The position numbers were made by a program, and so were the translations under genes. From contig JAQJVL010000111.1 of assembly GCA_035578905.1 (NCBI GenBank), positions 497,107 to 561,106 on the forward strand: a DNA stretch of 64,000 nt, read 5' to 3'. The DNA is from Stictocephala bisonia (Eukaryota > Arthropoda > Insecta > Hemiptera > Membracidae). The notes under the pieces were generated by a model. The model had not been told where the DNA came from, searched no databases, and saw nothing but the letters and a program-made list of their open reading frames with translations. Position 1 is the first letter of the stretch. Each line of letters starts with the position of its first letter. This document shows positions 24,233 to 35,341 of this stretch, piece after piece.

Positions 24233-24493
24233 ACCACAGAGAAGGAAACCGAGGTTGCATCCACAGTGCCCTAAATGCGTGTCGAATAGTTATTTTTCCA
24301 GTTTGTCATGCGATGACAGAGCCAGCCCCTTGTCAGCCCCTCCTTTATTATCCCCATATCCTCAAGGATTAACGTAGTAATTATTGCTTCAGAGTTTAAA
24401 GATGTACGTCAGTGTTAATATACTTATGACTGCCACCGATGAGTTCGTTGCGGCCATAATAAAGTGACCTCTTTGTATTTTTTTTCTCTGTGG
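24233..24493 (-). mobile_element. MITE copy 3, inverted
   Basis: Read on the minus strand from 24493 it starts CCACAGAGAAAAAAAATAC, continues GGTCACTTTATTATGGCCGC and AGGGGCTGACAAGGGGCTGG, and ends TTTCCTTCTCTGTGG. It is the same family as copies 1 and 2. With copy 2 it makes a foldback whose closing stem is a perfect 16-bp pair (24197-24212 with 24232-24247). Confidence 0.7.
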
Positions 24494-25439
24494 CCTACTG
24501 GGTAAAACAATGTGCTGTTACTGTGATCTGTTCTCGTTGTCCATCATCATAATAAACTAAAATGTTGGATTCTGTTGGACTACCTACCTTCTTCTGGTAA
24601 AAATAAAGTATGAACAAATTAACAAAAAACTGTTCACCATTATGAAGGATTAATAAGTAATTTGATAGGAATTATTAATGAAATTTGGAAGTACGGCATT
24701 TTAAATAACGAATAACATTTGAGACTTCGTAGTGTGTTCAGGCCTATTTATATGATAGGAAATGTACACTGAAACGTCCACTACAAACAATTTGGTGTCG
24801 TGTCAGTGGGTCGTAAATGCACAAGTACACGGCCTTTAATTTCTCAAATATAAGAACAAACCTCGTACAATATCACATTCCCACTTTTAAGTTTTGTTCC
24901 AATTCTGTTCCGTCCCTGGGAGAAATTGTAGTAATTAACTGAATTGTTTTAATGTTAGGAAGAAATTACATTCAATTTATATTTTGTACTTTCAACGATT
25001 AGTTGAGCTGCGCTGTCATTGTTCATTTAATTAACAGTGAATTATTGACATTTAAAATAATGCCTTTGCCAGAATAATGTTCTTTATTCAAATTATAATT
25101 AATTATTGCGTTGTTTTAAAGCCAAAGAAACGACATTTTCCCTTTCATTGCCTACCAAATACTTAGCTCATTTCCATAAAAAAATAAAGATTGGCATTTT
25201 ACAATACAATCATCGTAATAACAATAACTACACTAAATTACGTCGACCTAAAAAAAACATAACAAATAAATGAACGCTTAGAAAAATTCACTATAATTGA
25301 AAAACAATAAAGAGCTTAAAGTACTGCTAAATTTTATACGTATTTCAGTTTTAATTAAAAACATTGTTTGGTAGCTTCTCAGCATCCTCGCTAATTACCC
25401 AAGTTATGGCGTTGTAATGGAAAATAAACAGACAGTTAA
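24494..25439. other. AT-rich non-coding spacer
   Basis: No frames, RNA or repeats recognised. Confidence 0.5.
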
Positions 25440-25825
25440 AGCGGCTTGGATAAAACTATAATTAAATATGTAATGCACTATTCCGAATAACAAAGCTTGG
25501 AGAACGCGGATCCATTCCTTTCTGCCGGATACAGTTAAAATCTCATTAAAATAAATGAAAACTCCTGTTGAAACAGAAAAACCAATTTCATTTGACGAAG
25601 CTTGTCGGGCCAATCTAAACAAATATTTATTACAAATCAAATTAATCTCGTCTTGTTCAGTAAAAGCTCACATCGACCGGTTGGTTTAAGGGTCTGGGAT
25701 AATATAGCCGACCGACCAAACAAAACTATTCACTTTGTGGTTCAATTAAAAGTTGGACGGAATAAGTTGAAGTGACGAATTGTGTGGATGACGGGTTGGG
25801 GGGAGGGGATTCTGTGTATCTTACT
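25440..25825 (+). repeat. Left arm of a 380-bp inverted duplication
   Basis: Reverse complement of 31415-31795 with high identity in the core. Landmarks are AGCTCACATCGACCGGTTGG, AGGGTCTGGGATAATATAGC and GACCAAACAAAACTATTCAC. The similarity fades toward 25440. A 78-codon minus frame overlaps but is not kept open in the other copy. It could be a dispersed repeat of unknown type or a duplicated unique sequence. Confidence 0.85.
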
Positions 25826-25987
25826 ATACAAAGGAAAGAGGTTACAGACATTTATTTTTGTATTTTGTATCAAATAGAAAAACAAATATTATTTTCCTCA
25901 TAATTGAGGTAATCACATTCCGTGCTGCCAATCTCAAAGTCGATAAAAGAGTGATTGAGAAGATTAATGCTTAAAAGAATCTAATAT
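25826..25987. other. Non-coding spacer
   Basis: Short stretch between the duplication arm and the 119-bp array; nothing recognised. Confidence 0.5.
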
Positions 25988-27047
25988 ATACGACTGGGCT
26001 CCCACTCACTCACACGTCAATGTCGTATGTGTTAGAGGAGTGGGTTAGAGGATCATCAACGCCGTACATGTGTACTGTGTTAGATAGAGCCTTTGCCCTG
26101 CAACATATACGACTGGGCTCCCACTCACCCACACGTCAATGTCGTATGTGTAAGTGGAGTGGGTGAGAGGATCGTCAACGCCGTACATGTGTACTGTGTT
26201 AGATAGAGCCCTTGCCCTGCAACATATACGACTGGGCCCCCACTCACCCACACGTCAATATCGTATGTGTTAGCGGAGTGGGTGAGAGGATCGTCAACGC
26301 CGTACATGTGTACTGTGTTAGATAGAGCCTTTGCCCTGCAACATATACGACTGGGCTCCCACTCACCCACACGTCAATGTCGTATGTGTAAGAGGAGTGG
26401 ATGAGAGGATCGTCAACGCCGTACATGTGTACTGTGTTAGATAGAGCCCTTGCCCTGCAACATATACGACTGGGCTCCCACTCACCCACACGTCAATGTC
26501 GTATGTGTAAGAGGAGTGGATGAGAGGATCGTCAACGCCGTACATGTGTACTGTGTTAGATAGAGCCCTTGCCCTGCAACATATACGACTGGGCCCCACT
26601 CACCCACACGTCAATGTCGTATGTGTAAGTGGAGTGGGTGAGAGGATCGTCAACGCCGTACATGTGTACTGTGTTAGAGCCTTTGCCCTGCAACATATAC
26701 GACTGTGCTCCCACTCACTCACACGTCAATATCGTATGTGTTAGCGGAGTGGGTGAGAGAATCATCAACGCCGTACATGTGTACTGTGTTAGATAGAGCC
26801 CTTGCCCTGCAACATATACGACTGTGCCCCCACTCACCCACACGTCAATGTCGTATGTGTTAGCGGAGTGGGTGAGAGGATCGCCAACGCCGTACATGTG
26901 TACTGTGTTAGATAGAGCCCTTGCCCTGCAACATATACGACTGGGCTCCCACTCACTCACACGTCAATGTCGTATGTGTAAGTGGAGTGGGTGAGAGGAT
27001 CGTCAACGCCGTACATGTGTACTGTGTTAGAGCCCTTGCCCTTGTCC
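25988..27047. repeat. 119-bp minisatellite, about 9 copies
   Basis: The unit contains TATACGACTGGGCTCCCACT, CACCCACACGTCAATGTCGT, GTGGGTGAGAGGATCGTCAA and CGCCGTACATGTGTACTGTG. Two units lack a four-base ATAG near TTAGATAGAGCC. The unit includes CGTACATGTGTACTG, a near-palindrome. Confidence 0.97.
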
Positions 27048-27700
27048 ATTTAATTTGAAATGGACATACAACCTTATGTGCTTGCTAAGATCTATTTGAA
27101 TTACAAGGAAAACGTTCACGCGGAAGTTTTGAAACAGAATCTCGCTAGGCAACCTAGAATCGCAGAACAAACATCGGTCTGCGTCCTGGTGAAAGATCCA
27201 TGATGGGTTGGTTTGGTAGAGAACCAAAAGTTGTAGGAATAGGGTAAACACGTTAAACGATTGTTTGTCTGCCTTTGATATGGCAAATCGCTTTAAGTAA
27301 ATACAAAGTAAATTGACGGTCCGTACAGCGGGCGAGAAAAGGAAACGTAATAAGGCGTCTTCAAACAGAGCGGGCGGCTTAAATGAGAGGATTTGGGGAG
27401 GGGTGGGAGAAAAGTTGCGGGGAGGGGGCAATCAAGTGCCCGTTCTCGGTGTTTGCCTCGTTTGAGGGATTTCCATATGAAGACGCGCCTTGGTTATGGG
27501 GGGGGGGGGGGCGCACACTTCACAAACTACCGATTTTGATTTGTTTTTGCGGCGTGATGTTTGTGGGCAAATATTGAAGTGGAGGGCTTTGAGGCGCCAA
27601 AGACGATTATGGGAAAAACTGAACTGAAAGGCTCGCTTCTTGTGGCGCGTGCTGCATTCCAACCTTTGACAGGATCTTGGCCGTGTTGTGAGGCTAATAA
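27048..27700. other. Mixed-composition non-coding block with G-rich tracts
   Basis: Higher GC than its surroundings and not repetitive. A 134-codon minus frame (27027-27431) overlaps it and runs into the minisatellite; it shows no recognisable domain or codon pattern. Two G-rich tracts lie at 27395-27427 and about 27498-27511 (a run of 14 G). Candidate regulatory island. Confidence 0.35.
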
Positions 27701-28321
27701 ATTCTTGGAATAATTGATACGCTCGAATTAAGTTTCACTCTAATTTATCGCAAAATATTTCTTGAAATATTCCCAGTAATATTTTCATTTTCAAAGTGAG
27801 AAACGTTCTTTGAAAGGAAATTTCAAAATAATTGAATCAATAGATAGTAATATTGATATTTCTCTCAACATATTTGCTTTACCCTAGTTTATAATTTGTT
27901 GACATTTTAATAGGTAGGTATCAAGGAATCAGCAGTCCTTTGTATACGTAATTTGTTGTTATTTTGTACTACGTTCAGTTTTTCTTCTTTTATTATCAAT
28001 TATAATAAAATCTTAATTTTATCCTTGATTTAAAAATTAAAAATAACTGTATTTATATTGCCGGTTTTAATTATTTTATTATCTATATATTCAACATGTT
28101 TCCATTTAATATAATATGTAATAATTACGAACATAAAAACAGCAATTATTATAAAATTGACGATTATTTTCTATGATTTATCAATACTATTAGAAAAATA
28201 GTTGAAAACACCTGGCTGGTTTCAAATGTAGACTGGTAAAATCCATACACATCAAGTTACCGTACCACTGTGGTACATTAAATTACCTTCCTTACTTACC
28301 ACTGTGGTGCTCTTGTTTATA
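27701..28321. other. AT-rich non-coding spacer
   Basis: A perfect palindrome GTACCAC-T-GTGGTAC lies at 28262-28276, with an echo ACCACTGTGGT near 28300. Otherwise nothing recognised. Confidence 0.5.
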
Positions 28322-28600
28322 GTTCCTCCAATGAGTGCCAGTGCATCACAAATGTAGCACTCGTCTCACAATCGTCTCTAAGGGCACTCTAATGAGGGCC
28401 AATGCATTACACATGTAGCACTCGTCACACAATCGTCTCTAAGGGCACTCTAATGAGTGCCAATGCATCACTCATGTAGCACTCTTTGCACAATACATCT
28501 CTTGACGTTGCATGCAGCAATTACCAGCATTTGGTTGACTTGCTTCCCGTTCAATCGCCGCCAAGGGCACTCTAATGAGTGCCAGTGCATAGCTCGATGT
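28322..28600. repeat. 61-bp short tandem repeat, about 3 copies plus a displaced partial
   Basis: Units start near 28322, 28383 and 28444, sharing CTCTAATGAGTGCCAGTGCA, TGTAGCACTCGT and CAATCGTCTCTAAGGGCA. A partial unit (AAGGGCACTCTAATGAGTGCC) reappears near 28563 after a different sequence. Confidence 0.85.
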
Positions 28601-29469
28601 TGCATGCAGCACTTAGCTGCATTCGTTACACTTATCTCGCCACTTCCTTGTCACCGTCGCATTGTATTTCACTTACCGTATGCATGCGAACTAGTCTATT
28701 GCATAAATGTGCATAAATCGGAGAGACTGTTTCATACATATACATTATTTTCAGTTACAATAAAGATATAAATGTCGTGAATTTACTATCTTTAAAATTT
28801 TTTTATTTATAATATCGTACATACTTAGGCTATATTATAGACGAATTAAGAACACAATCCGAACAAAATATACTATTAATTCTAAAACCTAAAAGAAACG
28901 GAAATTTGTCCAATTTACCCCTCAAATTAAAAAAAAGTACACCACAGATAGATGATAGATTTTGGGACTCTTATTGAAAACGTTTCGTCTTGAGTTGAGG
29001 GTGTTCATTCACCTAGCCAATTCGGCACTACAAAGAATTTAGTTCTGGATTTCGCCGCAACTGTCGCGAGGATAGAAATGTGCCTGCCTCACTAACACAC
29101 ACACAAAACGTGTTCCCCTCCCCTGTTGCTGGCATCTCTTGAATGGAATCTTGTTGCATTTCCTTAACACAAAAGTACATATATAGTAAACTCTAGCAGT
29201 TATTTTTTATATGTTGTAAATATACTATTTCAACAGAAATTGCTACAAATTTATTATTTATTAATAATTGCACAAATTAACCTCAGAAAAAAAGAAATAA
29301 TAAAGATTAAACTAAACGTTATTATGAATCAGTTTAGACTGTTACAACGCAATAACTAGTTGTATATTAGCAAAGCTTTTTTTAATTTTTATAGAAAATT
29401 CACAACAGCGGTAAAAAAAATCTTCACACTGTAATATAAGAAAATGACACAGAATACGTACATCAGTAG
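28601..29469. other. AT-rich non-coding spacer
   Basis: No frames or repeats recognised; mixed composition near 28970-29140. Confidence 0.5.
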
Positions 29470-29890
29470 TCCTGAACCAGAGGGGTATCGACCAGAGGGG
29501 GAGCGCGGCCGCAGCATCGCAATTATATGTGGAGCCAATTATAAATTGAAATTGGTAGTCGAAGACACAATTGGCGGAGGGTCCCCGGTGCCCAATTACG
29601 CCGTATATCAGCCCAGATGAAATTGCTACAATGACTTAATTACCAGGGATCTGTATGAATCAATTTATTTTTAAAGCCGTTAGAGTAGACCGTAAACCGG
29701 GATTTGGGTCCGTAAATTGGAGACTGGCAATTAGAAAGGTTCTGGGCACATTTATCACGTCTCAATGCTTATTGGACGTCACTCACTAGCCTTAAAATAT
29801 CTTTCATTAGGCCACCCGGCACCGATATACTTTTAATTGGCATATCTAGTGGCGGGCCGCACCTGTGTTCGTGTCGACTCCGTTGCACTG
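29470..29890. other. Non-coding island, candidate regulatory element
   Basis: Mixed-composition, non-repetitive block with GTGCCCAATTACGCCG and CTTAATTACCAGGG and several other ATTA cores. It is closed in all frames for most of its length. It resembles the islands at 11120 and 34200 in character but not in sequence. Confidence 0.38.
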
Positions 29891-30182
29891 GCATATATTG
29901 TTTGTTTAACTAGTGAAATTAACAGCGTTTCGATTTTCGTACAGAAGTCTTCTTCAGTTACGAAATGTAATAGTTTTTCCTTGGTAATATATATTTATCC
30001 TTGGTCATTGTGTTTACATTTTACGTGATAACTATGTTCGCTTAGATCATATTTGTAGCTTTAAACTACATTTATGAACTGCTTTATTTAAAAATGAGTA
30101 TAATTTTTTCACCTGAACAGATTTTAAGTTAGATTTCCTATTCAGAGGTTTGGTTATAAGGTTTCTATACGTCATGTTAACG
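29891..30182. other. Non-coding spacer
   Basis: AT-rich; nothing recognised. Confidence 0.5.
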
Positions 30183-30860
30183 TCTGGAGGACCATTAGAG
30201 GACTTGTGGAAATGTAAGAAATTAGAGGACCGTTAGTGGCTTTGTAACTAAAAAATGTTGCAAGGCCTTGTGTAAACGTATGAAGGTTGGTGGACTGTGA
30301 GTGGTTTTGTATAAATGTGGGAGGGTCATAAGTGATCTTGTGCAAATGTAGGAAGGTGGGAGGACAGTTAGTGGTCTTGTGAAAATAATGTAGACAGTTG
30401 GGAGGACCGTTAGTGGTATTGTGCAAATGTAGACAGGTGGGAGGACCGTTAGTGGTCTTGTGCAAATGTAGACCGGTGGGAGGACCATTGGTGGTCTTGT
30501 GCAAATGTAGGAAGGTGGGAGGACATTAGTGGTCTTGTGCAAATGTACACAGGTGGGAGGACCGTTAGTGGTCCTGTGCAAATGTAGGAAGGTGGGAGAA
30601 CCGTTAGTGGTCTTGTACAAATGTAGGAAGGTAAGTAGACCGTTAGTGATCTTGTGCAAATGTAGGAAGGTAGGTGGACCGTTAGTGGTTTTGTGCAAAT
30701 GTAGGAAGGTGGGAGAACCGTTAGTGGTCTTGTACAAATGTAGGAAGGTAAGTGGACCGTTAGTGATCTTGTGCAAATGTAGGAAGGTAGGTGGACCGTT
30801 AGTGGTTTTGTGCAAATGTAGGAAGGTGGGAGGACCGAAAGTGGTTTTGTGCAATTATAG
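30183..30860. repeat. 39-bp minisatellite, about 17 copies
   Basis: The unit contains GTGGTCTTGTGCAAATGTAG and GAAGGTGGGAGGACCGTTA. A higher-order repeat of about four units is visible between 30560 and 30830 (GGGAGAACC, AAGTAGACC/AAGTGGACC and TAGGTGGACC types recur in order). The left end is more diverged. Period 39 keeps several frames open on both strands; none is gene-like. Confidence 0.97.
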
Positions 30861-31033
30861 TTAGGTATTGTAAACAATCGGTGTTGGGGCGCTTGTGTGA
30901 TGTGACGATGGTAAGTCGCTCTTATGTGAAGAGTGAGTGGAGGAGCCGTTATTGATGTATCTGTGTTTATTTGTGAACCTAATTGCACCTTATGGTAACA
31001 AACATTCGTGACAACATTATTTCCTTTTCTGTT

Positions 31034-31083
31034 ATCGGTTGTTACTGATAAATGCGAAAAGAAATGTATCAGTAACAACCGAT
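31034..31083. repeat. Perfect 17-bp hairpin
   Basis: ATCGGTTGTTACTGATA at 31034-31050 is the exact reverse complement of 31067-31083, with a 16-base loop. It stands in otherwise non-repetitive sequence. Confidence 0.9.
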
Positions 31084-31414
31084 GGCTGTATGATTTTCAC
31101 TAAATTATTGAAATTTAATACATATGTAAAAAAATATGATGATTTGACTGTCAAAGGTTAGTTTACATTATTATTAAAACATCTTACATTCTGCCTTGAA
31201 CATAACAATAGTAGGATACTCCTGTAAAAACCGCGAAGTGTTCTTCATCATAGTCTACGGGTCATCTGACAATAAATGAATGATATACCTGAAACCGTAA
31301 AACTTAACATTGGAATAATAAATACATGTTAAGGCCAGTCCAGAGTCATTCTTTGTATTATTGACCTTGCATTATTTATGTCGATTTTTTTTCTAAATTA
31401 TTTCCTGTTTGCCA
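31084..31414. other. AT-rich spacer
   Basis: Nothing recognised. Confidence 0.5.
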
Positions 31415-31795
31415 AGTCTGTAGATACACAGCATCCCCTCCCCCCCTAACCCACCATCCACACAATTCGTCACTCCAACTTATTCCGTCCAACTTTTAAT
31501 TGAACCACAAAGTGAATAGTTTTGTTTGGTCGGTCGGCTATATTATCCCAGACCCTTAAACCAACCGGTCGATGTGAGCTTTTACTGAACAAGACAATAT
31601 TTATTTGATTTGTAATATATATTTGTTTAGATTGGCCCGATAAGCTTCGTCAAATGAAATTGGTTTTTCTGTTTCAACGTCAGGTTTCATTTATTTTAAT
31701 GAGATTTGAACCATATCTGCTTAAATAAATATACTACTTCTTTTTCGAATAATACTTAGATATTCAATCATAGTTTTGTTCTATTGGACGCTCAA
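31415..31795 (-). repeat. Right arm of the 380-bp inverted duplication
   Basis: Reverse complement of 25440-25825. It carries GACCCTTAAACCAACCGGTC and GTTTTGTTTGGTCGGTCGGC. It differs from the left arm by scattered substitutions and short indels, more toward 31700-31795, so the duplication is not recent. Confidence 0.85.
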
Positions 31796-32426
31796 ACTGT
31801 GTTTATCGGCCAAGGGTTTATTATTAATGTTGCGTTCACAATAAAATGTCATTTGAGGAAAATATAAATTCTATGTTTTCAATTTAAGGAGAATTTCTTT
31901 TTCTTAGTACAGATCAAATGTTGCCTCAGATTAGAGAAGGAATACACTTGGATCAAAACATGACGCTTAGTAAATTAAATTATATAGATGTGACAATACT
32001 GATCATGGCCGTTCCTAAAGTCCGGCGTTAGTTGACAAATTGAAACGCCCTACACGAGACGTAAAGTAAGTGAATCCACTTTGAAGTGACACGTTAAATC
32101 GGTTAGTCCAACGAGGGTCAAACACGGTTAGGGGTGTGTCAAAAACATTTTAATTGTGCAGCTAATGAAGAGGCAAAGACAAGTCGGACATCAAACGAGC
32201 GGCCACTCGTGTTTCTGGCGTCTAAAGGACGACATGCGAGAGGGAATTTAATCAACACCTCGGACTTGCGACTGTTGGATGATTGCATCGCTAATTGCCT
32301 GTAGGCTGGCCATATATACGATACTATAGAGATACAAGTATTAACAATTTTATAAGTTAAAAATTGATAAATAAATTCACACTGAAATTGTTGTCGAGAT
32401 CTACAGTATTATAAATGGTTGACCCC
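31796..32426. other. Non-coding stretch with balanced island
   Basis: Bases 32000-32310 are of mixed composition and non-repetitive (for example AAGTCCGGCGTTAGTTGAC and GCATCGCTAATTGCCTG). The flanks are AT-rich. No frames. Confidence 0.35.
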
Positions 32427-33085
32427 TGCTTTGTATCACGTACATCGCGAGCGCAGCGCCACTTGGACTCTCTGTCCTTGTATCAGTGTATCACGTACAT
32501 AGCGAGCGCAGCACCACTTGGACTCTCTGTCCTTGTATCAGTGGATCACGTACATCGCGAGCGCAACACCACTTGCACTATCTGTCCTTGTATCAGTGTA
32601 TCACGTACATCGCGAGCGCAGCGCACTTGGACTATCTGTCCTTGTATCAGTGCATCACGTACAGTACATCGCGAGCGCAGCGCACTTGCACTATCTGTCC
32701 TTGTATCAGTGGATCACGTACATCGCGAGCGCAGCGCAATTGCACTATCTGTCTTTGTATCAGTGCATCACGTACAGTAAATCGCGAGCGCAGCGCACTT
32801 GCATTATCTGTCCTTGTATCAGTGTATCACATACATCGCGAGCGCAGCGCACTTGGACTATCTGTCCTTGTATCAGTGTATCACATACATCGCGAGCGCA
32901 GCGCACTTGGACTATCTGTCCTTGTATCAGTGTATCACGTACATCGCGAGCGCAGCGCCACTTGGACTATCTGTCCTTGTATCAGTGTATCACATACATC
33001 GCGAGCGCAGCGCACTTGCACTATCTATCCTTGTATCAGTGCATCACGTACAGAACATCGCGAGCGCAGCGCTACTTGGACTATG
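32427..33085. repeat. 54-62-bp minisatellite, about 12 copies
   Basis: The unit contains CTATCTGTCCTTGTATCAGT, GTATCACGTACATCGCGAGC and GCAGCGCACTTG. Longer units insert AGTACA or AGTAAA before TCGCGAG. It is CpG-rich compared with its surroundings (CGCGAGCGCAGCGC in every unit). All forward frames are open for about 100-200 codons, a by-product of the sequence. Confidence 0.97.
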
Positions 33086-33279
33086 TCAGATGTAGCTCTG
33101 GTATAAGAACAAGTTGGCCTAATATATGACTGGCACAGTTTACAGACGTAGTGTTATTATAATGGAACTGTTTGACGAGAATGCTTTATCAAATAACTTC
33201 CGTAGGCCTACTCCAGTATTTTATTGAACGAGTATAGTGTCATCAGTAGGCATGTGTGTTCAAAGTAGTCTACAGTTTA

Positions 33280-33768
33280 AGGTGGACTCGGTTTTCGGTG
33301 AGTTAATTATTTCCAAATTTTATGATCAAACTTGTGGGCTTATAAAGTGGTGAATTTAGCCGATTTTAAATCAACAATAAAACAAAACCGTTCAAAGTAA
33401 GCATTTAATTTTTTGTAACTACGTTTATTACATATAACTGAAGGGACTAACCGTTTTTATTTACATTTTTTTTAAATATTCATATTTTTTTTATATGTAA
33501 GGTAAAAATACATTTTTTAACCTTTAAAATTATAAATAATTTTACATTAAAAAAAATTTAAATCAGGTTCATCCCATCAGTTATTGAACGGTTTTGTCTT
33601 ATCGCTGATTTAAAATCGGCTAAATTCACCACTTCATATGGCCACAAGTTCTAATGTAGTGGTAAAAAAGTGTTTTTATTTTTCCTGTCTTAAAGAAACT
33701 TAAGACTTGACTAATTTTGATAAAAAATTGGGATATAATCATCTCACCGAAAACCGATTGCACCACCT
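33280..33768. mobile_element. Foldback or MITE-like element with long inverted arms
   Basis: The outer arms match: AGGTGG...CGGTTTTCGGTGAG at 33280-33302 against CTCACCGAAAACCG...CCACCT at 33742-33768. The inner arms match over about 50 bases: AAGTGGTGAATTTAGCCGATTTTAAATC near 33346 (listed here as key region) against its complement near 33605-33633. The right half has about 45 extra bases (33660-33705) between inner and outer arms. The centre is AT-rich and non-coding. No clear target-site duplication; superfamily unknown. Confidence 0.75.
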
Positions 33769-34189
33769 CAAAAGGTGCTCCTCAACAACGAGTAGTCTAT
33801 ATGTCAAGCAATTAATTAATATAGAGGCTTTAGAAAAAAATAATGTAAATATTATTGCTTCGATGAATCATTTTGATGATATATCATATCGCAAAACGTT
33901 TGATCAAATGTCTAATGGTAAGATAAATAATACCCTGTTTCGTAAATAATAAATCAGAGCTTCGTTATAGCTTAAATAATTGTGTTTTATTTTGAATTAT
34001 GTGATACTTTACCATAAAAACGAGAGAGAAGCTGGCAGAAAGAGTTCGGCATATTATATCGAAAAGTATTGCAAAAATTATATCCACGAACCCTCTTAAA
34101 TGTTTGCATGAATTTAAAGGTAACTTGCTTAGTTAAGAACTCCTTTAAAACATTCAGTAATTTTTTTATTACTTTTGTTAATATAAAAT
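33769..34189. other. AT-rich non-coding spacer
   Basis: An 80-codon plus frame at 33707-33949 starts inside the foldback arm; it is not gene-like. Nothing else recognised. Confidence 0.5.
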
Positions 34190-34720
34190 GCACTTTGACG
34201 TAACGTACAGGGAGAGATACTCGATGGCGAGGAACCAATACGTCAGCGCCAATTAAGGACGGCACAGCACGGCCAGGCTAGCGGACGTATGTTTTCAATT
34301 AATTTGGGGCGGGCAGCCTCAAAGTGACAGGCCCAAAGGAAAACACCATTACATCACCATATCGGAAGTTTTCATTCCTTGGCCCTGCAACAACAGGTAG
34401 CCCGCAGCGCCTGTTTACCCTACCCAAATTGCTTTTCCGCAACCTAATTGATCCATGTTTCGCCGCTTATTATATAATATAAATGATACCGAGAAGGACG
34501 CCCGGGGCGCAGAGCCGTTCCCGTGTCTGTATTAATTAAGCTGACTTATTAACACGCTAATTAAATCTACTGTGCCGGGAGATGTGCGCATGTGCGCCCT
34601 TAATGAGCAGCATGTGTCGTCTTCAGTCCAATTATTTGGTCGCTTCTCTCGATTTCCTGTCGTTTGGAAGTCGCCACGCCGGCTCACTCACTCTAAATAT
34701 ACGCTTATGATCTCACAATG
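34190..34720. other. Non-coding island with TAATTA motifs, candidate regulatory element
   Basis: About 500 bases of mixed composition without repeats, including CAATTAATTTGGGGCGGGC, ATTAATTAAGCTGAC, GCTAATTAAATC and CCAATTATTTGGTCGC, plus a CpG-rich patch. It has no sustained frame. It is the largest and most convincing of the island class. Conservation in relatives is the missing evidence. Confidence 0.42.
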
Positions 34721-35341
34721 TCAGTGACGGCTGTCCACATAACTACTTGAGCACTTTCACAAGGTCAGTGTAATTATTTCATCCTGAGACCCTAGAAGAT
34801 AACAGCAATGGAGTCATAGATAACTTCCACGAACAATACAACTATATTATTTTATCACATTACAAACTGCATCGATATGTAATAGAAATTCAAACAAATC
34901 AAAAGACACCATATTTCATTAATAAATATCAAATTGATCTTCACCCACACGTTACGTTATGTCCTCTCCCTCCTTCAAACTTAACTTTTAATTGGATTTC
35001 ATACAACCCCACATGTTACAATTCAAGAACATCACTTCTGACCCGGAAAACGACAAAGTCCGGGTCAGATAAAATAATGATTGTTTTTTTTCCCCCTATA
35101 ATTTTAGCTGAAGATTATGTTTGTGTTTGAACATGACCTTCAATGGTAATTACAAGCAATGGTGTTAAAATCTAAAGCAATGGTAATTACAAAGTAAATA
35201 AATACGGTAAGTGTTCGATTACCGTCGTGCTGTACTATGACAGCTTACTCAGCTAGCCAATATAGCAAGTTGCAATACTGTCCATCTAGGAGTAAACAGG
35301 GGACCATAAAGATGTGAACTAAAAATAAACTTCCTTTTCCA
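34721..35341. other. Non-coding spacer
   Basis: Contains the short repeat AAGCAATGG...AATTACAA twice near 35150-35190. Otherwise nothing recognised. Confidence 0.5.

Noticed and set aside
27027..27431. 134-codon minus-strand gene
   Set aside because: The frame runs into a minisatellite, shows no motif and is within chance length for a GC-richer stretch.
30222..31078. 200-codon frames over the 39-bp array
   Set aside because: Open in several frames and on both strands at once, as expected of periodic sequence. About a third of the array units have lengths divisible by three, which is the chance rate.
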